Origin: Achromobacter sp. HZ34
Lineage (GTDB): Bacteria; Pseudomonadota; Gammaproteobacteria; Burkholderiales; Burkholderiaceae_B
DNA length: 64,000 nucleotides
Direction of reading: 5' to 3'
Assembly: GCF_002209485.1 (NCBI RefSeq)
Contig: NZ_NJIX01000009.1
Coordinates: forward strand, 124,001-188,000
The notes below the pieces were generated by a model. It saw only the letters and a list, made by a program, of their open reading frames with translations, was not told the origin of the DNA and made no database searches. The position numbers and the translations under genes were made by a program. This document shows positions 24,614-32,343 of this stretch, piece after piece; position 1 is the first letter of the stretch, and each line of letters begins with the position of its first letter.

Positions 24614-25405
24614 ATGAAGTGGATACGTGCCCATCTTGGGGGCGAGGATGACAGGCAGCACGGCCAGCGCCCGGGGGCGTTCTACGCGTTGCTGGAAGAC
24701 GATCGGGTGCTGCCGGTGCGCGGCGACCCTTTTGACGGCCATGAGAAAACGGGCGACATCCTGCGCCTGGACGACGTGCGTTTGGACGTGCCTGTGGTGC
24801 CGCCCACCTTCTACTGTGTGGGGCTGAACTACACGAAGCACATCGCCACGGAAGGCTTGAAGATTCCGGACAAGCCCGACGTGGGCTATCGGGCCAACAA
24901 TGCGCTGGTCGCCCATGGGCAGGATGTCGTCATCCCGGCGGACGCCACGAAGGTGCATTACGAAGGCGAGTTGGTGGTGGTCATCGGCAAGCGGGCGCGC
25001 AATATCAGCGTTGCGGATGCGCGGTCCTGCGTGCTCGGCTACACCATGGGCAACGATGTCAGCGAGCGCAACTGGCAGAAGTCGGATCGCACGTTCTGGC
25101 GGGCGAAGAATTCCGATACGTTCAAGCCCATGGGGCCCTGGATCGACACGGATGCGGATGTGGAGAACATGGAAACCGTGGTCAAGCTCAACGGCAAGGA
25201 GAGCACGCGGTTCAATACCAACGACATGCTGTTCGGCATCGATACTTTCATCAGCACGATGAGCCGGAACCTGACGCTATATCCTGGCGACATCCTGTGG
25301 ATGGGTACCGACGGCCATTCGCCCGACCTGGTCGATGGCGATGTGGTGGAGGTGTCCTTGACGGGGCTGGGGACGCTGCGTAATCGCTTCGTGCGGGAGA
25401 AGTAA
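24614..25405 (+). CDS. Fumarylacetoacetate hydrolase (FAH) family protein
   Basis: This 263-residue FAH-fold protein has the motifs FYCVGLNYTKH near 67-76, HYEGELVVVIGKRA with the metal ligands E117 and E119, and GYTMGNDVSERNW with D148. C-terminal sequence LYPGDILWMGTDGHSPDLVDGDVVEV is also typical. Members hydrolyse or isomerise diketo acids in aromatic breakdown. It starts at ATG 24614 behind CAGGAGA and ends the operon before a terminator-like hairpin. With the reductase-like and dioxygenase genes upstream it supports a carbon-carbon hydrolysis step. Confidence 0.9.
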   Translation: MKWIRAHLGGEDDRQHGQRPGAFYALLEDDRVLPVRGDPFDGHEKTGDILRLDDVRLDVPVVPPTFYCVGLNYTKHIATEGLKIPDKPDVGYRANNALVAHGQDVVIPADATKVHYEGELVVVIGKRARNISVADARSCVLGYTMGNDVSERNWQKSDRTFWRAKNSDTFKPMGPWIDTDADVENMETVVKLNGKESTRFNTNDMLFGIDTFISTMSRNLTLYPGDILWMGTDGHSPDLVDGDVVEVSLTGLGTLRNRFVREK

Positions 25406-25417
25406 AAGGCAGAGTAA

Positions 25418-25440
25418 AAGCCGCTGCCTGGCGGCGGCTT
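25418..25440 (+). terminator. Terminator-like hairpin after the catabolic operon
   Basis: AAGCCGC and GCGGCTT pair perfectly (7 bp) around a 9-base loop immediately after the FAH gene. The trailing T-run is weak. It lies between convergent genes and could serve both strands. Confidence 0.6.
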
Positions 25441-25496
25441 CATCGCGTTTATTGCGCTGGGCGTGTTCGGCACGGCGGGGGCCCGCCGCGGGCGGC

Positions 25497-25880
25497 TTAC
25501 TTGCCGCGCACCATGTCTATCAACCGGCGGTCGCGTTTGGTGGGCCGGCCTTCGCTGATGCTTTGCGCCGGCTCGGGCGCCAGGCGGCGCATTTCGGCGG
25601 CGTGGGCGCGGGCCGCGGCGCTTTCCGGGGTTTCCTCGTACAGCGTGCGCGCCACGGGCGCCGGCCCGCGCACGGCGCTGACTGCCATCACGCGGACGAG
25701 CATGGCGGGGGTTTCCTTGCGCAGCGTGATGGTATCGCCCGGCCCGACCTCGCGCGCCGGCTTGGCGGGCTGGTCGTTGACCAGCACCCGACCCTTGCCG
25801 ATTTCATCCACAGCCAGGCTGCGCGTCTTGTAGAAACGCGCGGCCCACAGCCATTTGTCCAGGCGCAGTTTGTCGCTCAT
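25497..25880 (-). CDS. hslR: Heat-shock protein 15, S4-domain RNA-binding protein
   Basis: This protein is about 127 residues long with an N-terminal S4 RNA-binding domain (LRLDKWLWAARFYKTRSLAVDEIGKGRVLVN) and a basic tail ending in GRPTKRDRRLIDM. Hsp15 rescues stalled 50S subunits that still carry peptidyl-tRNA after heat shock. ATG 25880 gives the usual family start; an ATG 12 bases earlier is also possible. It stands alone, convergent with the FAH gene. Confidence 0.88.
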   Translation of the reverse strand: MSDKLRLDKWLWAARFYKTRSLAVDEIGKGRVLVNDQPAKPAREVGPGDTITLRKETPAMLVRVMAVSAVRGPAPVARTLYEETPESAAARAHAAEMRRLAPEPAQSISEGRPTKRDRRLIDMVRGK

Positions 25881-25937
25881 GCGCGGAGTCATCCTTTATC
25901 GCGGTCAAGCCGCCATGATAGCGCGGGGTTGGCGACG

Positions 25938-26417
25938 TCATGCATCCAACGGGGCCGCCTGCTCCGACGCGTTGATGAGGTTGCCGCGCAAATTGACGAT
26001 GGCTTTCTGCAGGACGCGGAATTCTTCCGCTGACAGGCCAGCCGCCTGGGCGGTCACCACCCGGTAGGGCAGGCCTTTTTCACGCAGCTCGCGGCCGGCG
26101 TCGGTGAGGGAAACGCGCACGCTGCGTTCATCGTTGGCGTCGCGTTCGCGCCGGACCAGGCCCATGGCTTCGAGGCGCTTGAGCATGGGAGTCATGGTGC
26201 TGGGTTCAAGGAACAGCTTCTCGCTCAGGCCTTTGACGGTCTGGTGATCTTCTTCCCACAGGCAGATGATGGTGACGTACTGCGGATAGGTCAGGCCCAG
26301 CTTTTCCAGCACGGGCTTGTAGACGCGCGAGTACGCCAGGTTGGTGGAGTAGATGGCGAAGCACATGAAATCGCCCAGCTTGGCCGTGTCGCGGGCCGTC
26401 GCGGATTTCCTGGTCAT
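25938..26417 (-). CDS. ohrR: OhrR, MarR-family organic-peroxide-sensing repressor
   Basis: This MarR-type winged-helix repressor is about 159 residues long when started at ATG 26417. The peroxide-sensing Cys19 sits in the diagnostic FMCFAIYSTN context of OhrR proteins. A conserved YPQYV follows at the start of the winged-helix region, then the recognition region LSEKLFLEPSTMTPMLKRLEAMGLV. Oxidation of the Cys by organic hydroperoxides releases the DNA and induces ohr. The ohr gene lies immediately divergent. A longer start at 26450 would run into the putative operator and is disfavoured. Confidence 0.9.
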   Translation of the reverse strand: MTRKSATARDTAKLGDFMCFAIYSTNLAYSRVYKPVLEKLGLTYPQYVTIICLWEEDHQTVKGLSEKLFLEPSTMTPMLKRLEAMGLVRRERDANDERSVRVSLTDAGRELREKGLPYRVVTAQAAGLSAEEFRVLQKAIVNLRGNLINASEQAAPLDA

Positions 26418-26442
26418 GGTGGCGTGGAAGATAGTTATCGAG

Positions 26443-26505
26443 ATAATCATTATTGTAGTTGCGATTGGCCAAGGACTTCTATATAGTTCGCTTCATAATG
26501 ATTAT
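26443..26505. promoter_or_regulatory. Paired inverted AT-rich operators in the ohrR-ohr intergenic region
   Basis: ATAATCATTAT at 26443-26453 and its exact reverse complement ATAATGATTAT at 26495-26505 flank the divergent promoters, 41 bases apart. GAGATAAT also occurs beside each copy. Given the OhrR gene next door, these are best read as OhrR sites, although the same text resembles half of a Fur box. Confidence 0.5.
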
Positions 26506-26600
26506 TGAGATAATTGATTCGGGACAGACGCCAGTCAGGGGAATCATCCGGTAGTCCTTACACAGCAAACCTACCCCTTCAATCTGAAAAGGAAAATGCC

Positions 26601-27017
26601 ATGAACCAGGTCGAAAAAGTCATCTACACGGGCAAGACCCACACCACCGGGGGCCGCGAAGGCTACGCGAAGAGCGACGATGGCCGTCTGGACACCAAGC
26701 TTTCGCCCCCGGGCAGCCAGGCCGCGGGCACCAATCCGGAACAGCTGTTCGCGGCCGGCTGGTCGGCTTGCTTCATCGGGGCGATGGGGCGGGCGGCCAA
26801 GGAGTTGAACGTCACCGTGCCGGCGGATGTCGCCGTGGATGCCGAAGTCGACCTGTGTTCGGGCGAGGGTGGTTTCTTCCTGCAGGCGCGCCTGAATGTA
26901 AGCCTGCCGGGCCTGCCGCGCGACAAGGCCGAAGCAGTCATCGAAGCGGCGAACCGGATTTGCCCGTACTCGAAGCTGTCACGCGGCAACATCAACGCGA
27001 CGGTCAGCCTGGTTTAA
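26601..27017 (+). CDS. ohr: Ohr, organic hydroperoxide resistance peroxiredoxin
   Basis: This 138-residue Ohr/OsmC-fold enzyme reduces organic and fatty-acid hydroperoxides using two cysteines: C57 in GWSACF and C121 in RICPYSK. Both are present in the right contexts. ATG 26601 follows AAAAGGAAAA at a normal distance. It is controlled by the divergent OhrR. Its TAA overlaps the TAA of the convergent citrate-synthase-like gene by sharing the TTTAA pentamer at 27013-27017. Confidence 0.95.
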   Translation: MNQVEKVIYTGKTHTTGGREGYAKSDDGRLDTKLSPPGSQAAGTNPEQLFAAGWSACFIGAMGRAAKELNVTVPADVAVDAEVDLCSGEGGFFLQARLNVSLPGLPRDKAEAVIEAANRICPYSKLSRGNINATVSLV

Positions 27018-28471
27018 GTCCCGGCGGCCAGCTTTGTTTTGGGCGCCTTACGTGGATCAGCACGTAAGGCGCCTGTTGATCTTCCGGCTGGCCGCGCTTG
27101 ACCGCCATCCGCCGCCTGGAGCGATGCGCCGGGTGCGACACCGACATAGCGGGCGCGGGGCCGGATGAGGCGTTGGGCTTGAGCCTGCTCCAGCGCGTGC
27201 GCCAGCCAGCCAACGCAGCGGCCCAGCGCGAACAGCACGAAGGGTGAGTCCGGTGGCAGCCCGTGGCGGGCGCAGCCGGCGGTGAGGGCGAAATCGACGC
27301 TGGCGATTTCGCCTACGCTCGCTTCCACGTATTCAGCCAGACGGCGGTAATGCGGGGGCGGTTTGCTGGTCGCCAGCAGGATGGCGGCGCGCGGGTCGCC
27401 ATCGGGATAGAGTGGATGGCCGAAACCGGGCAGGGCACGCCCCTGCGCCAGGCAGGCGCGCACCGCGCCTTCCGGGCCATGTTGACGCGCCTCCTCGGCG
27501 AGCGCCGCAACGGCCTGTGTGGCGCCGGCGTGTAAAGGGCCCGACAAAGTGGCCAGCCCGGCCAGCACGCCCGCCGCGAGCGAGGCACCCGTGGAGATCG
27601 TGACGCGGACGGAGAACGCCGAGGCGTTCAGTTCGTGATCCGCCATCAGGACCAGGGCACGCCGCACGAAGTTCGCGGCGGCAGGCTGCCGCCATAGTTC
27701 GCAGATGTGATGGTGCAGGGCGACTTCCGCCGGTACCGGCGCGCCCAGCATGGCGGCGCAAAGGTCGGCCATGACATCGCGGGCCTCCGCCCGCAGCGTG
27801 GCCGGCGTGCGGCCGATCGTGGGAAGATCCCGCCCGGCCCGCTGCGCCATGGCCGCCAGACCGGCCGTCAGGGCCGGGCCGGGCGAGATGGGGCGGCTCG
27901 ATGTCTCGCTGTCTGGCGTTGCACCCCTATTCTTTACTCCTGCCGTGCTTCTGGTGTCCGGATTCTGATCGCTTATTTCCTGAGCGCTTGCCTGACGATC
28001 GTTTGCGTACCTGCCGCTTTTCGCATCGCCGCGTGCGGGCTTGCTTGCCCGGAACGAGGCGCTTCGCATGGCTTCGGCCTGCGCGCGAGGCGTTCTTGCC
28101 AGGTTTGCGAGCATGAAGGTCAGCGGCTCCGTCTGCCACAGCAGGGCGGCGATGTCCTCCAGTGCCGCGCTTGCGGCCAGCGCGATGGCGTCCTGGCCGC
28201 GATACCAGTGGCGGCCGTCCACCACCGTGGATATGGATGACGGCAGCACGGGGTCGCCCCATTCGATGGCCTCTGCGGCGATGGTCGCCACCTTGCGCCG
28301 GCCGCGTGCCTGCCGCGCCGCGCGCAGGACGTCTTCTTCGCGATACTCGCTGCGGCGGCTGTCCTGCGGAGCCGGCCGCGCGCGAATGCGTCCGCGGCTG
28401 ACATTGGCGTACAGGGTCTGCGGGCGTACGCCCAGGATGCGCAGGGCGTCTTGGGCGCTTATCCATGCCAT
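27014..28471 (-). CDS. Citrate-synthase-like protein fused to an N-terminal helix-turn-helix domain
   Basis: The protein has 485 residues. Residues 1-50 form a MerR/excisionase-like helix-turn-helix (MAWISAQDALRILGVRPQTLYANVSRGRI, SEYREEDVLR). The rest is a citrate synthase fold with DHELNASAFSVRV holding the catalytic His, LSGPLHAGA, GFGHPLYPDGDPRA and the C-terminal VDFALTAGCARHGLPPDSPF with the catalytic Asp. A low-complexity insert of about 60 residues near 143-203 (Ser, Asp, Arg rich) splits the enzyme domain and is encoded by comparatively AT-rich DNA around 27.9-28.07 kb. Start ATG 28471 has GGAGAG upstream. Divergent from a CoA-transferase gene, with inverted repeats between them. Could be an enzyme, a regulator or both. 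Confidence 0.83.
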   Translation of the reverse strand: MAWISAQDALRILGVRPQTLYANVSRGRIRARPAPQDSRRSEYREEDVLRAARQARGRRKVATIAAEAIEWGDPVLPSSISTVVDGRHWYRGQDAIALAASAALEDIAALLWQTEPLTFMLANLARTPRAQAEAMRSASFRASKPARGDAKSGRYANDRQASAQEISDQNPDTRSTAGVKNRGATPDSETSSRPISPGPALTAGLAAMAQRAGRDLPTIGRTPATLRAEARDVMADLCAAMLGAPVPAEVALHHHICELWRQPAAANFVRRALVLMADHELNASAFSVRVTISTGASLAAGVLAGLATLSGPLHAGATQAVAALAEEARQHGPEGAVRACLAQGRALPGFGHPLYPDGDPRAAILLATSKPPPHYRRLAEYVEASVGEIASVDFALTAGCARHGLPPDSPFVLFALGRCVGWLAHALEQAQAQRLIRPRARYVGVAPGASLQAADGGQARPAGRSTGALRADPRKAPKTKLAAGT

Positions 28472-28580
28472 GTGATTGCTCTCCAGTGCGTCGATTCCGT
28501 GTTCGCGATGTCCTGCATGGCGGCCTGAGCGAGTTGACTCGCATCCAGCGCGTTGTCGCGGAACCCTGTCGCGTCACGTT

Positions 28581-28617
28581 GATATTGATGAATAGCATCA
28601 AGATTGACGTCAATATC
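28581..28617. promoter_or_regulatory. Nested inverted repeats in the divergent citrate-synthase-like / CoA-transferase promoter
   Basis: GATATTGA (28581-28588) is the exact inverse of TCAATATC (28610-28617). Inside it, TTGATG (28585-28590) pairs with CATCAA (28596-28601) around 5 bases. The 150-bp AT-richer gap between the two genes is the obvious control region, and the fused helix-turn-helix protein next door is a candidate binder. Confidence 0.55.
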
Positions 28618-28718
28618 GTAGCGCTTATGCTGGCGGTGTGATGCAGCGGCTGCCGGACATGGCCGCTGGCGTCGATCATCGAACAGGCCGCGACGAGTGG
28701 CCGGTGCTGGAGCCAACC

Positions 28719-30314
28719 ATGATGGACAGAGCAAGAACGGACGATTTGGAAATCCAGGACGCAACGGTAAGCCGTGCATTCCTGCGTGTCGCGGCAGGCG
28801 CCTTGGGATTGGCGCGAGAGGACCTCGACAACATTCACTTCCAGGGCGACGGCGTGCTGCCCTACGTCCTGCCGGTCGACGACTTCGCCGCCGGCACGGT
28901 GGCCGCGGCCGGTGCCGCATTGCGCGCATTGATGCGTTCCAGTGGACCGCACGAGGATGCCGCGCCAGCGAACAACAGCAACGGCGACAGCAATTCCGCC
29001 GCGGTTGCGCCTGAGAACCCCCGCTTCCTTCCCGCACTGACCGTGGATCGCCGGTTGACCGGTCTCTGGTTCGGGACATCCCTGCGTCCTGTGGGGTGGG
29101 AGTTGCCGCCCACATGGGACAGCATCGCCGGTGACTATCGCAGCGCGGATGGGTGGATACGCTTGCACACGAATGCCCCTCATCATCGTGCCGCCGCCTT
29201 GTCGGTCCTGCGCTGTGCCGAAGACCGCGCCACCGTAGCCGCGACGGTGGCCCGGTGGCAAGGCCAGGATCTGGAGCAGGCCGTCGTCGCCGCCGGCGGT
29301 TGCGCCGCTGTCATGCATACCCTCGAGCAATGGCGCGCACATCCGCAAGGCAAGGCAATCGCGGCGGAACCGCTGATCGCGTGGACCAGGCATCCGCTTG
29401 CTGCCGCACCTTCGCCGCGTCCCAAGGACGGCGATCCGCGCGCAGCCCTTGCATCCGGGCATCCTGCGAACGGACATCCCTCCACAAGCCCCGGGTCATG
29501 GCGCCCAAGACAGGACCGTCCGCTGGCGGGCCTGAAGGTCCTTGACCTGACCCGTATCCTGGCCGGCCCGGTATCCACGCGCTTCCTGGCAGGCTATGGC
29601 GCGGATGTCCTGCGGATCGACCCACCGGGCTGGGACGAACCATCGCTGGCACCCGACGTCACGCTGGGCAAACGCTGCGCGCGGCTGGACCTGCGCGACC
29701 CGGGCGATCGTGCCCGTTTCGAAGCCCTGCTGGCGCAAGCGGACGTGCTGGTGCATGGCTACCGCCCCGGCGCCCTCGACGGCCTGGGCTACGGCGCCGC
29801 GGCCCGGCGCGCCATCAACCCCGCCTTGATCGACGTCACGCTGGACGCGTATGCATGGAGCGGCCCGTGGCAAGGCCGGCGCGGCTACGACAGTCTGGTG
29901 CAAATGAGCAGCGGTATCGCCCACGCCGGCATGGCCTGGCGTGGCGCCGACAAACCCTTCCCCATGCCGGTGCAGGCCTTGGACCAGGGCACCGGCTATC
30001 TGATCGCCGCTGCCGTGCTGCGCGGCCTGGCGCTCAGACTGCAGGAAGGCGTGGCCGTGAGTGCGCGCCTGTCATTGGCGCGCACCGCCGAGGCCTTGTT
30101 CGGACTGGCCGAGTCGACCGGTGAGGGTTCGCGCGAGCAAAAGGGCCTGGCCACGCGCGATGAAGATTACGCGGCCGATCACGAGATTACTCACTGGGGC
30201 CCCGCGCAGCGCGCCCGGCCGCCGCTGGCGATACTGGGCGCCCCCATGCGCTGGGACTACCCTGCCGGCCCGCTGGGTACGGCGACAGCCGAGTGGCGTG
30301 GCCAGGCCGGATGA
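28719..30314 (+). CDS. CaiB/BaiF family III CoA-transferase, long two-part form
   Basis: This 531-residue protein has two regions. Residues ~1-225 form a divergent partial CoA-transferase domain (RLTGLWFGTSL, ADGWIRLHTNAPHHRAA). Residues ~265-531 carry the familiar start of family III enzymes (LAGLKVLDLTRILAGPVSTRFLAGYGADVLRIDPP, VHGYRPGALDGLGYG). A Pro/Ser/Gly linker and an Asn/Ser-rich insert near 88-98 separate modules. ATG 28719 is chosen because GGAG lies 6 bases upstream; GTG 28638 and ATG 28641 are possible earlier starts. Paired with the divergent citrate-synthase-like gene, it may activate an organic acid as its CoA ester. Confidence 0.8.
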   Translation: MMDRARTDDLEIQDATVSRAFLRVAAGALGLAREDLDNIHFQGDGVLPYVLPVDDFAAGTVAAAGAALRALMRSSGPHEDAAPANNSNGDSNSAAVAPENPRFLPALTVDRRLTGLWFGTSLRPVGWELPPTWDSIAGDYRSADGWIRLHTNAPHHRAAALSVLRCAEDRATVAATVARWQGQDLEQAVVAAGGCAAVMHTLEQWRAHPQGKAIAAEPLIAWTRHPLAAAPSPRPKDGDPRAALASGHPANGHPSTSPGSWRPRQDRPLAGLKVLDLTRILAGPVSTRFLAGYGADVLRIDPPGWDEPSLAPDVTLGKRCARLDLRDPGDRARFEALLAQADVLVHGYRPGALDGLGYGAAARRAINPALIDVTLDAYAWSGPWQGRRGYDSLVQMSSGIAHAGMAWRGADKPFPMPVQALDQGTGYLIAAAVLRGLALRLQEGVAVSARLSLARTAEALFGLAESTGEGSREQKGLATRDEDYAADHEITHWGPAQRARPPLAILGAPMRWDYPAGPLGTATAEWRGQAG

Positions 30315-30325
30315 AGTAAGCGCCG

Positions 30326-30351
30326 CGGCGACCGGCGCCGCCCGGTCGCCG
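30326..30351. terminator. 10-bp perfect hairpin between convergent genes
   Basis: CGGCGACCGG pairs with CCGGTCGCCG around a 6-base GC loop, 11 bases after the CoA-transferase stop and before the converging hydrolase gene. There is no T-run, but position and stability suit a bidirectional terminator. Confidence 0.55.
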
Positions 30352-30427
30352 GCAACAGGCCTTCGACGCGCACCGAGCGTGCACCGGCGTGGCTGGTCTC
30401 ACGCCGACCCGCCGCCGCTCGTCGCAT

Positions 30428-31198
30428 TCAAGCGCTATATCGCGTCATGGCCCCGCCACAGCACAGATCGATGCTGGTCGGTTCCATCGTGTCGCCCAGC
30501 CAGGCGGTCAGCACGGCGCGCCGTTCGCCGACGTACCGCGGCTGGCCGGCCTCGTCCAGGCGCATGCAAAGATCATGTCCCGGCACCAGCAGCGTGCCGG
30601 GCTCGCGCTTCCAGTAGTCCCAGATCAGCGCCAGGCTCTCCTGGCTTATCGCCTGGTCGTAGGTGTCGGCCACCGTCATGGCCAGCAGCTCCGCGCGGTT
30701 CTTCGCGGCGTCGCCGGTGAACAGGATGGCGCCCTCGTTGCCGGTCACATAAAAGAGCAGGTGACCCGGCGTGTGGCCGGGCGCCATGACCGCGCGGAAT
30801 CCCGGCAGGAAACGGTCGCCCGCCTGGATGCGCTTCACGCGCGGCGATACTTCCAGTTCCCGCACATAGAGCTCGGGCAAAGGATCGAAGCCGGGTGGCT
30901 GCGCGGCAGCCCAGGCCAGTTCCTTCTCACCGATCCATACGGTCGCGTTCGGGAAAAGCGTGAAGTTGACGGAATGGTCGTAGTGCGCGTGCGTCAACAC
31001 GACGTCCGTGATGTCGCCCGCCGCCACCTTCAGTTCCGCCAGCTGCTTCGCCAGCAAATGGCGGGCGCCGAAAGCGCCGACATCGACCAGTATCCGCCGG
31101 CCTTCGCCGCGCAACAACGTGGTCGTACTCCAACCCAGCGAGCCATGGAACAGGCTGCGTCCCGGGTACCCTTGAATCAGCACATCGATGCTGTACAT
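30428..31198 (-). CDS. Metallo-beta-lactamase-fold hydrolase
   Basis: This 256-residue hydrolase has the zinc motif H70-x-H72-x-D74-H75 in LTHAHYDHS. Further ligands are the His in APGHTPGHLLFYV, the Asp in LFTGDAAKN and the His in LVPGHDLCM. The fold is shared by lactonases, glyoxalase II and other thioester or ester hydrolases. ATG 31198 follows GCAGGAG. It is the last gene of an operon with a crotonase and a Bug receptor, so hydrolysis of a lactone or CoA thioester is plausible. The same frame runs on into the receptor gene in the database sense but the start is clear. Confidence 0.87.
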   Translation of the reverse strand: MYSIDVLIQGYPGRSLFHGSLGWSTTTLLRGEGRRILVDVGAFGARHLLAKQLAELKVAAGDITDVVLTHAHYDHSVNFTLFPNATVWIGEKELAWAAAQPPGFDPLPELYVRELEVSPRVKRIQAGDRFLPGFRAVMAPGHTPGHLLFYVTGNEGAILFTGDAAKNRAELLAMTVADTYDQAISQESLALIWDYWKREPGTLLVPGHDLCMRLDEAGQPRYVGERRAVLTAWLGDTMEPTSIDLCCGGAMTRYSA

Positions 31199-31266
31199 GT
31201 CTGGACTCCTGCGGTGACCAGCGCGGCGCCGGTGCACGAGGCCCGGCGCGCCGTGCTGCCCCGCGA

Positions 31267-32256
31267 TCAGTTCGGCTTGATTTGGTTCTGCGAGACCACG
31301 CCTTTCCACGTGACCATCTGTTCGTCGATGAACTTCGCCGAGTCCGCGGGGCTGGCACCCATGGGCTCGCCGCCCATCTCGATCAGCTGCTTGCGCACCG
31401 TGGGATCGTTGACGGCGGCGTGCGCCGCGGCTGCCAGCTTGTCGATGACGGCCTGCGGCGTGTTGGCCGGCACGAACAGCGCATTCCATTCGTACACCGA
31501 CATGCCCTTGACGCCTGCTTCTTCGACGGTCGGCACATTGGGCAGCGCCGCGCTGCGCTCGGTGCCGGTGGTGGCCAGCGGGACCACCTTCTCGCTCTGG
31601 ATGAAGGGCAGGGCAGAGGCGCCATTGGCGAACATGATGGGTACCTGGCCGCCGGCCACGTCCGTCAGGGCCGGGCCGCCGCCCTTGTAGGGAATGTGCA
31701 CCAGGTCGCCCTTGACGATGCTGGCGAACAGCGCGCCGGCCAGGTGCTGGACCGAACCCGTGCCCGACGATGCATAGGACACCTGGCCGGGCTGCTGGTG
31801 AACGTAGTCGACCAGGCTCTTGACGCTGTCCGGCGCGAACTTCGGATTCTTCACCAGCACGTTGGGGAAGCGCACCAGCACGGACACTGGCGCGAAATCC
31901 TTCTTGCCGTCGTACGGCAGCTTGGGATACAGGGCCGGGTTGATGGAGAAGCCGGTGGCGTCGAGCATGATGGTGTAGCCGTCCGGCGCGCTGCGCGCCA
32001 GCGTGTTGGCACCGATCTGGCCATTGGCGCCGGGGCGGTTTTCCACGATCAGCTGTTGTCCCAGCGATAGCGTCATCTTGGCGGCGACCAGGCGCGCCAC
32101 GATGTCCGCGCCGCCGCCGGGCGGATAGGTGACGATGAAGCGGATGGGCTTGTCGGGATACGCGTCGGCCGCCTGGGCGCCGGCGGTGTACAGCGTACAA
32201 AAGGTAAGGGCCGCGGCCGTTACGGTCAGCAGAAGTCTGCGGGAGTGGGCGGACAT
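31267..32256 (-). CDS. Bug-family (TctC) periplasmic solute receptor
   Basis: This 329-residue receptor starts at ATG 32256 behind GAGGAGA. The signal peptide ends near AQA-A (LTFCTLYTAGAQA). Family marks: YPDKPIRFIVTYPPGGGAD, ENRPGANGQIGAN, APDGYTIMLDATG and HIPYKGGGPALTDVAGGQ. It lies between crotonase and hydrolase genes, so its ligand is probably the carboxylate that they process. No transporter membrane genes are nearby. Confidence 0.93.
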   Translation of the reverse strand: MSAHSRRLLLTVTAAALTFCTLYTAGAQAADAYPDKPIRFIVTYPPGGGADIVARLVAAKMTLSLGQQLIVENRPGANGQIGANTLARSAPDGYTIMLDATGFSINPALYPKLPYDGKKDFAPVSVLVRFPNVLVKNPKFAPDSVKSLVDYVHQQPGQVSYASSGTGSVQHLAGALFASIVKGDLVHIPYKGGGPALTDVAGGQVPIMFANGASALPFIQSEKVVPLATTGTERSAALPNVPTVEEAGVKGMSVYEWNALFVPANTPQAVIDKLAAAAHAAVNDPTVRKQLIEMGGEPMGASPADSAKFIDEQMVTWKGVVSQNQIKPN

Positions 32257-32343
32257 GATTGTCTCCTCAGTGTCCATTGGTGGTGCCGCGCCGGCGCATG
32301 CCGGTCGCGGAGGCGATGGCAAAAAATAAGGGGCGGCGGTCCT

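Noticed and set aside
26438-26516. Fur box between ohrR and ohr
   Set aside because: The text resembles GATAATCATTAT, but position, the paired inverted copies and the adjacent OhrR gene make an OhrR operator the better reading. It was kept only as an alternative.
27927-29477. A 516-codon minus-strand frame spanning the citrate-synthase-like/CoA-transferase divergent region
   Set aside because: It crosses two real genes and their shared promoter, and its translation has no family resemblance.
31199-32200. Continuation of the metallo-beta-lactamase-fold frame into the Bug receptor gene
   Set aside because: That part is a shifted-frame shadow of the receptor; the hydrolase has its own start at 31198 with GCAGGAG.
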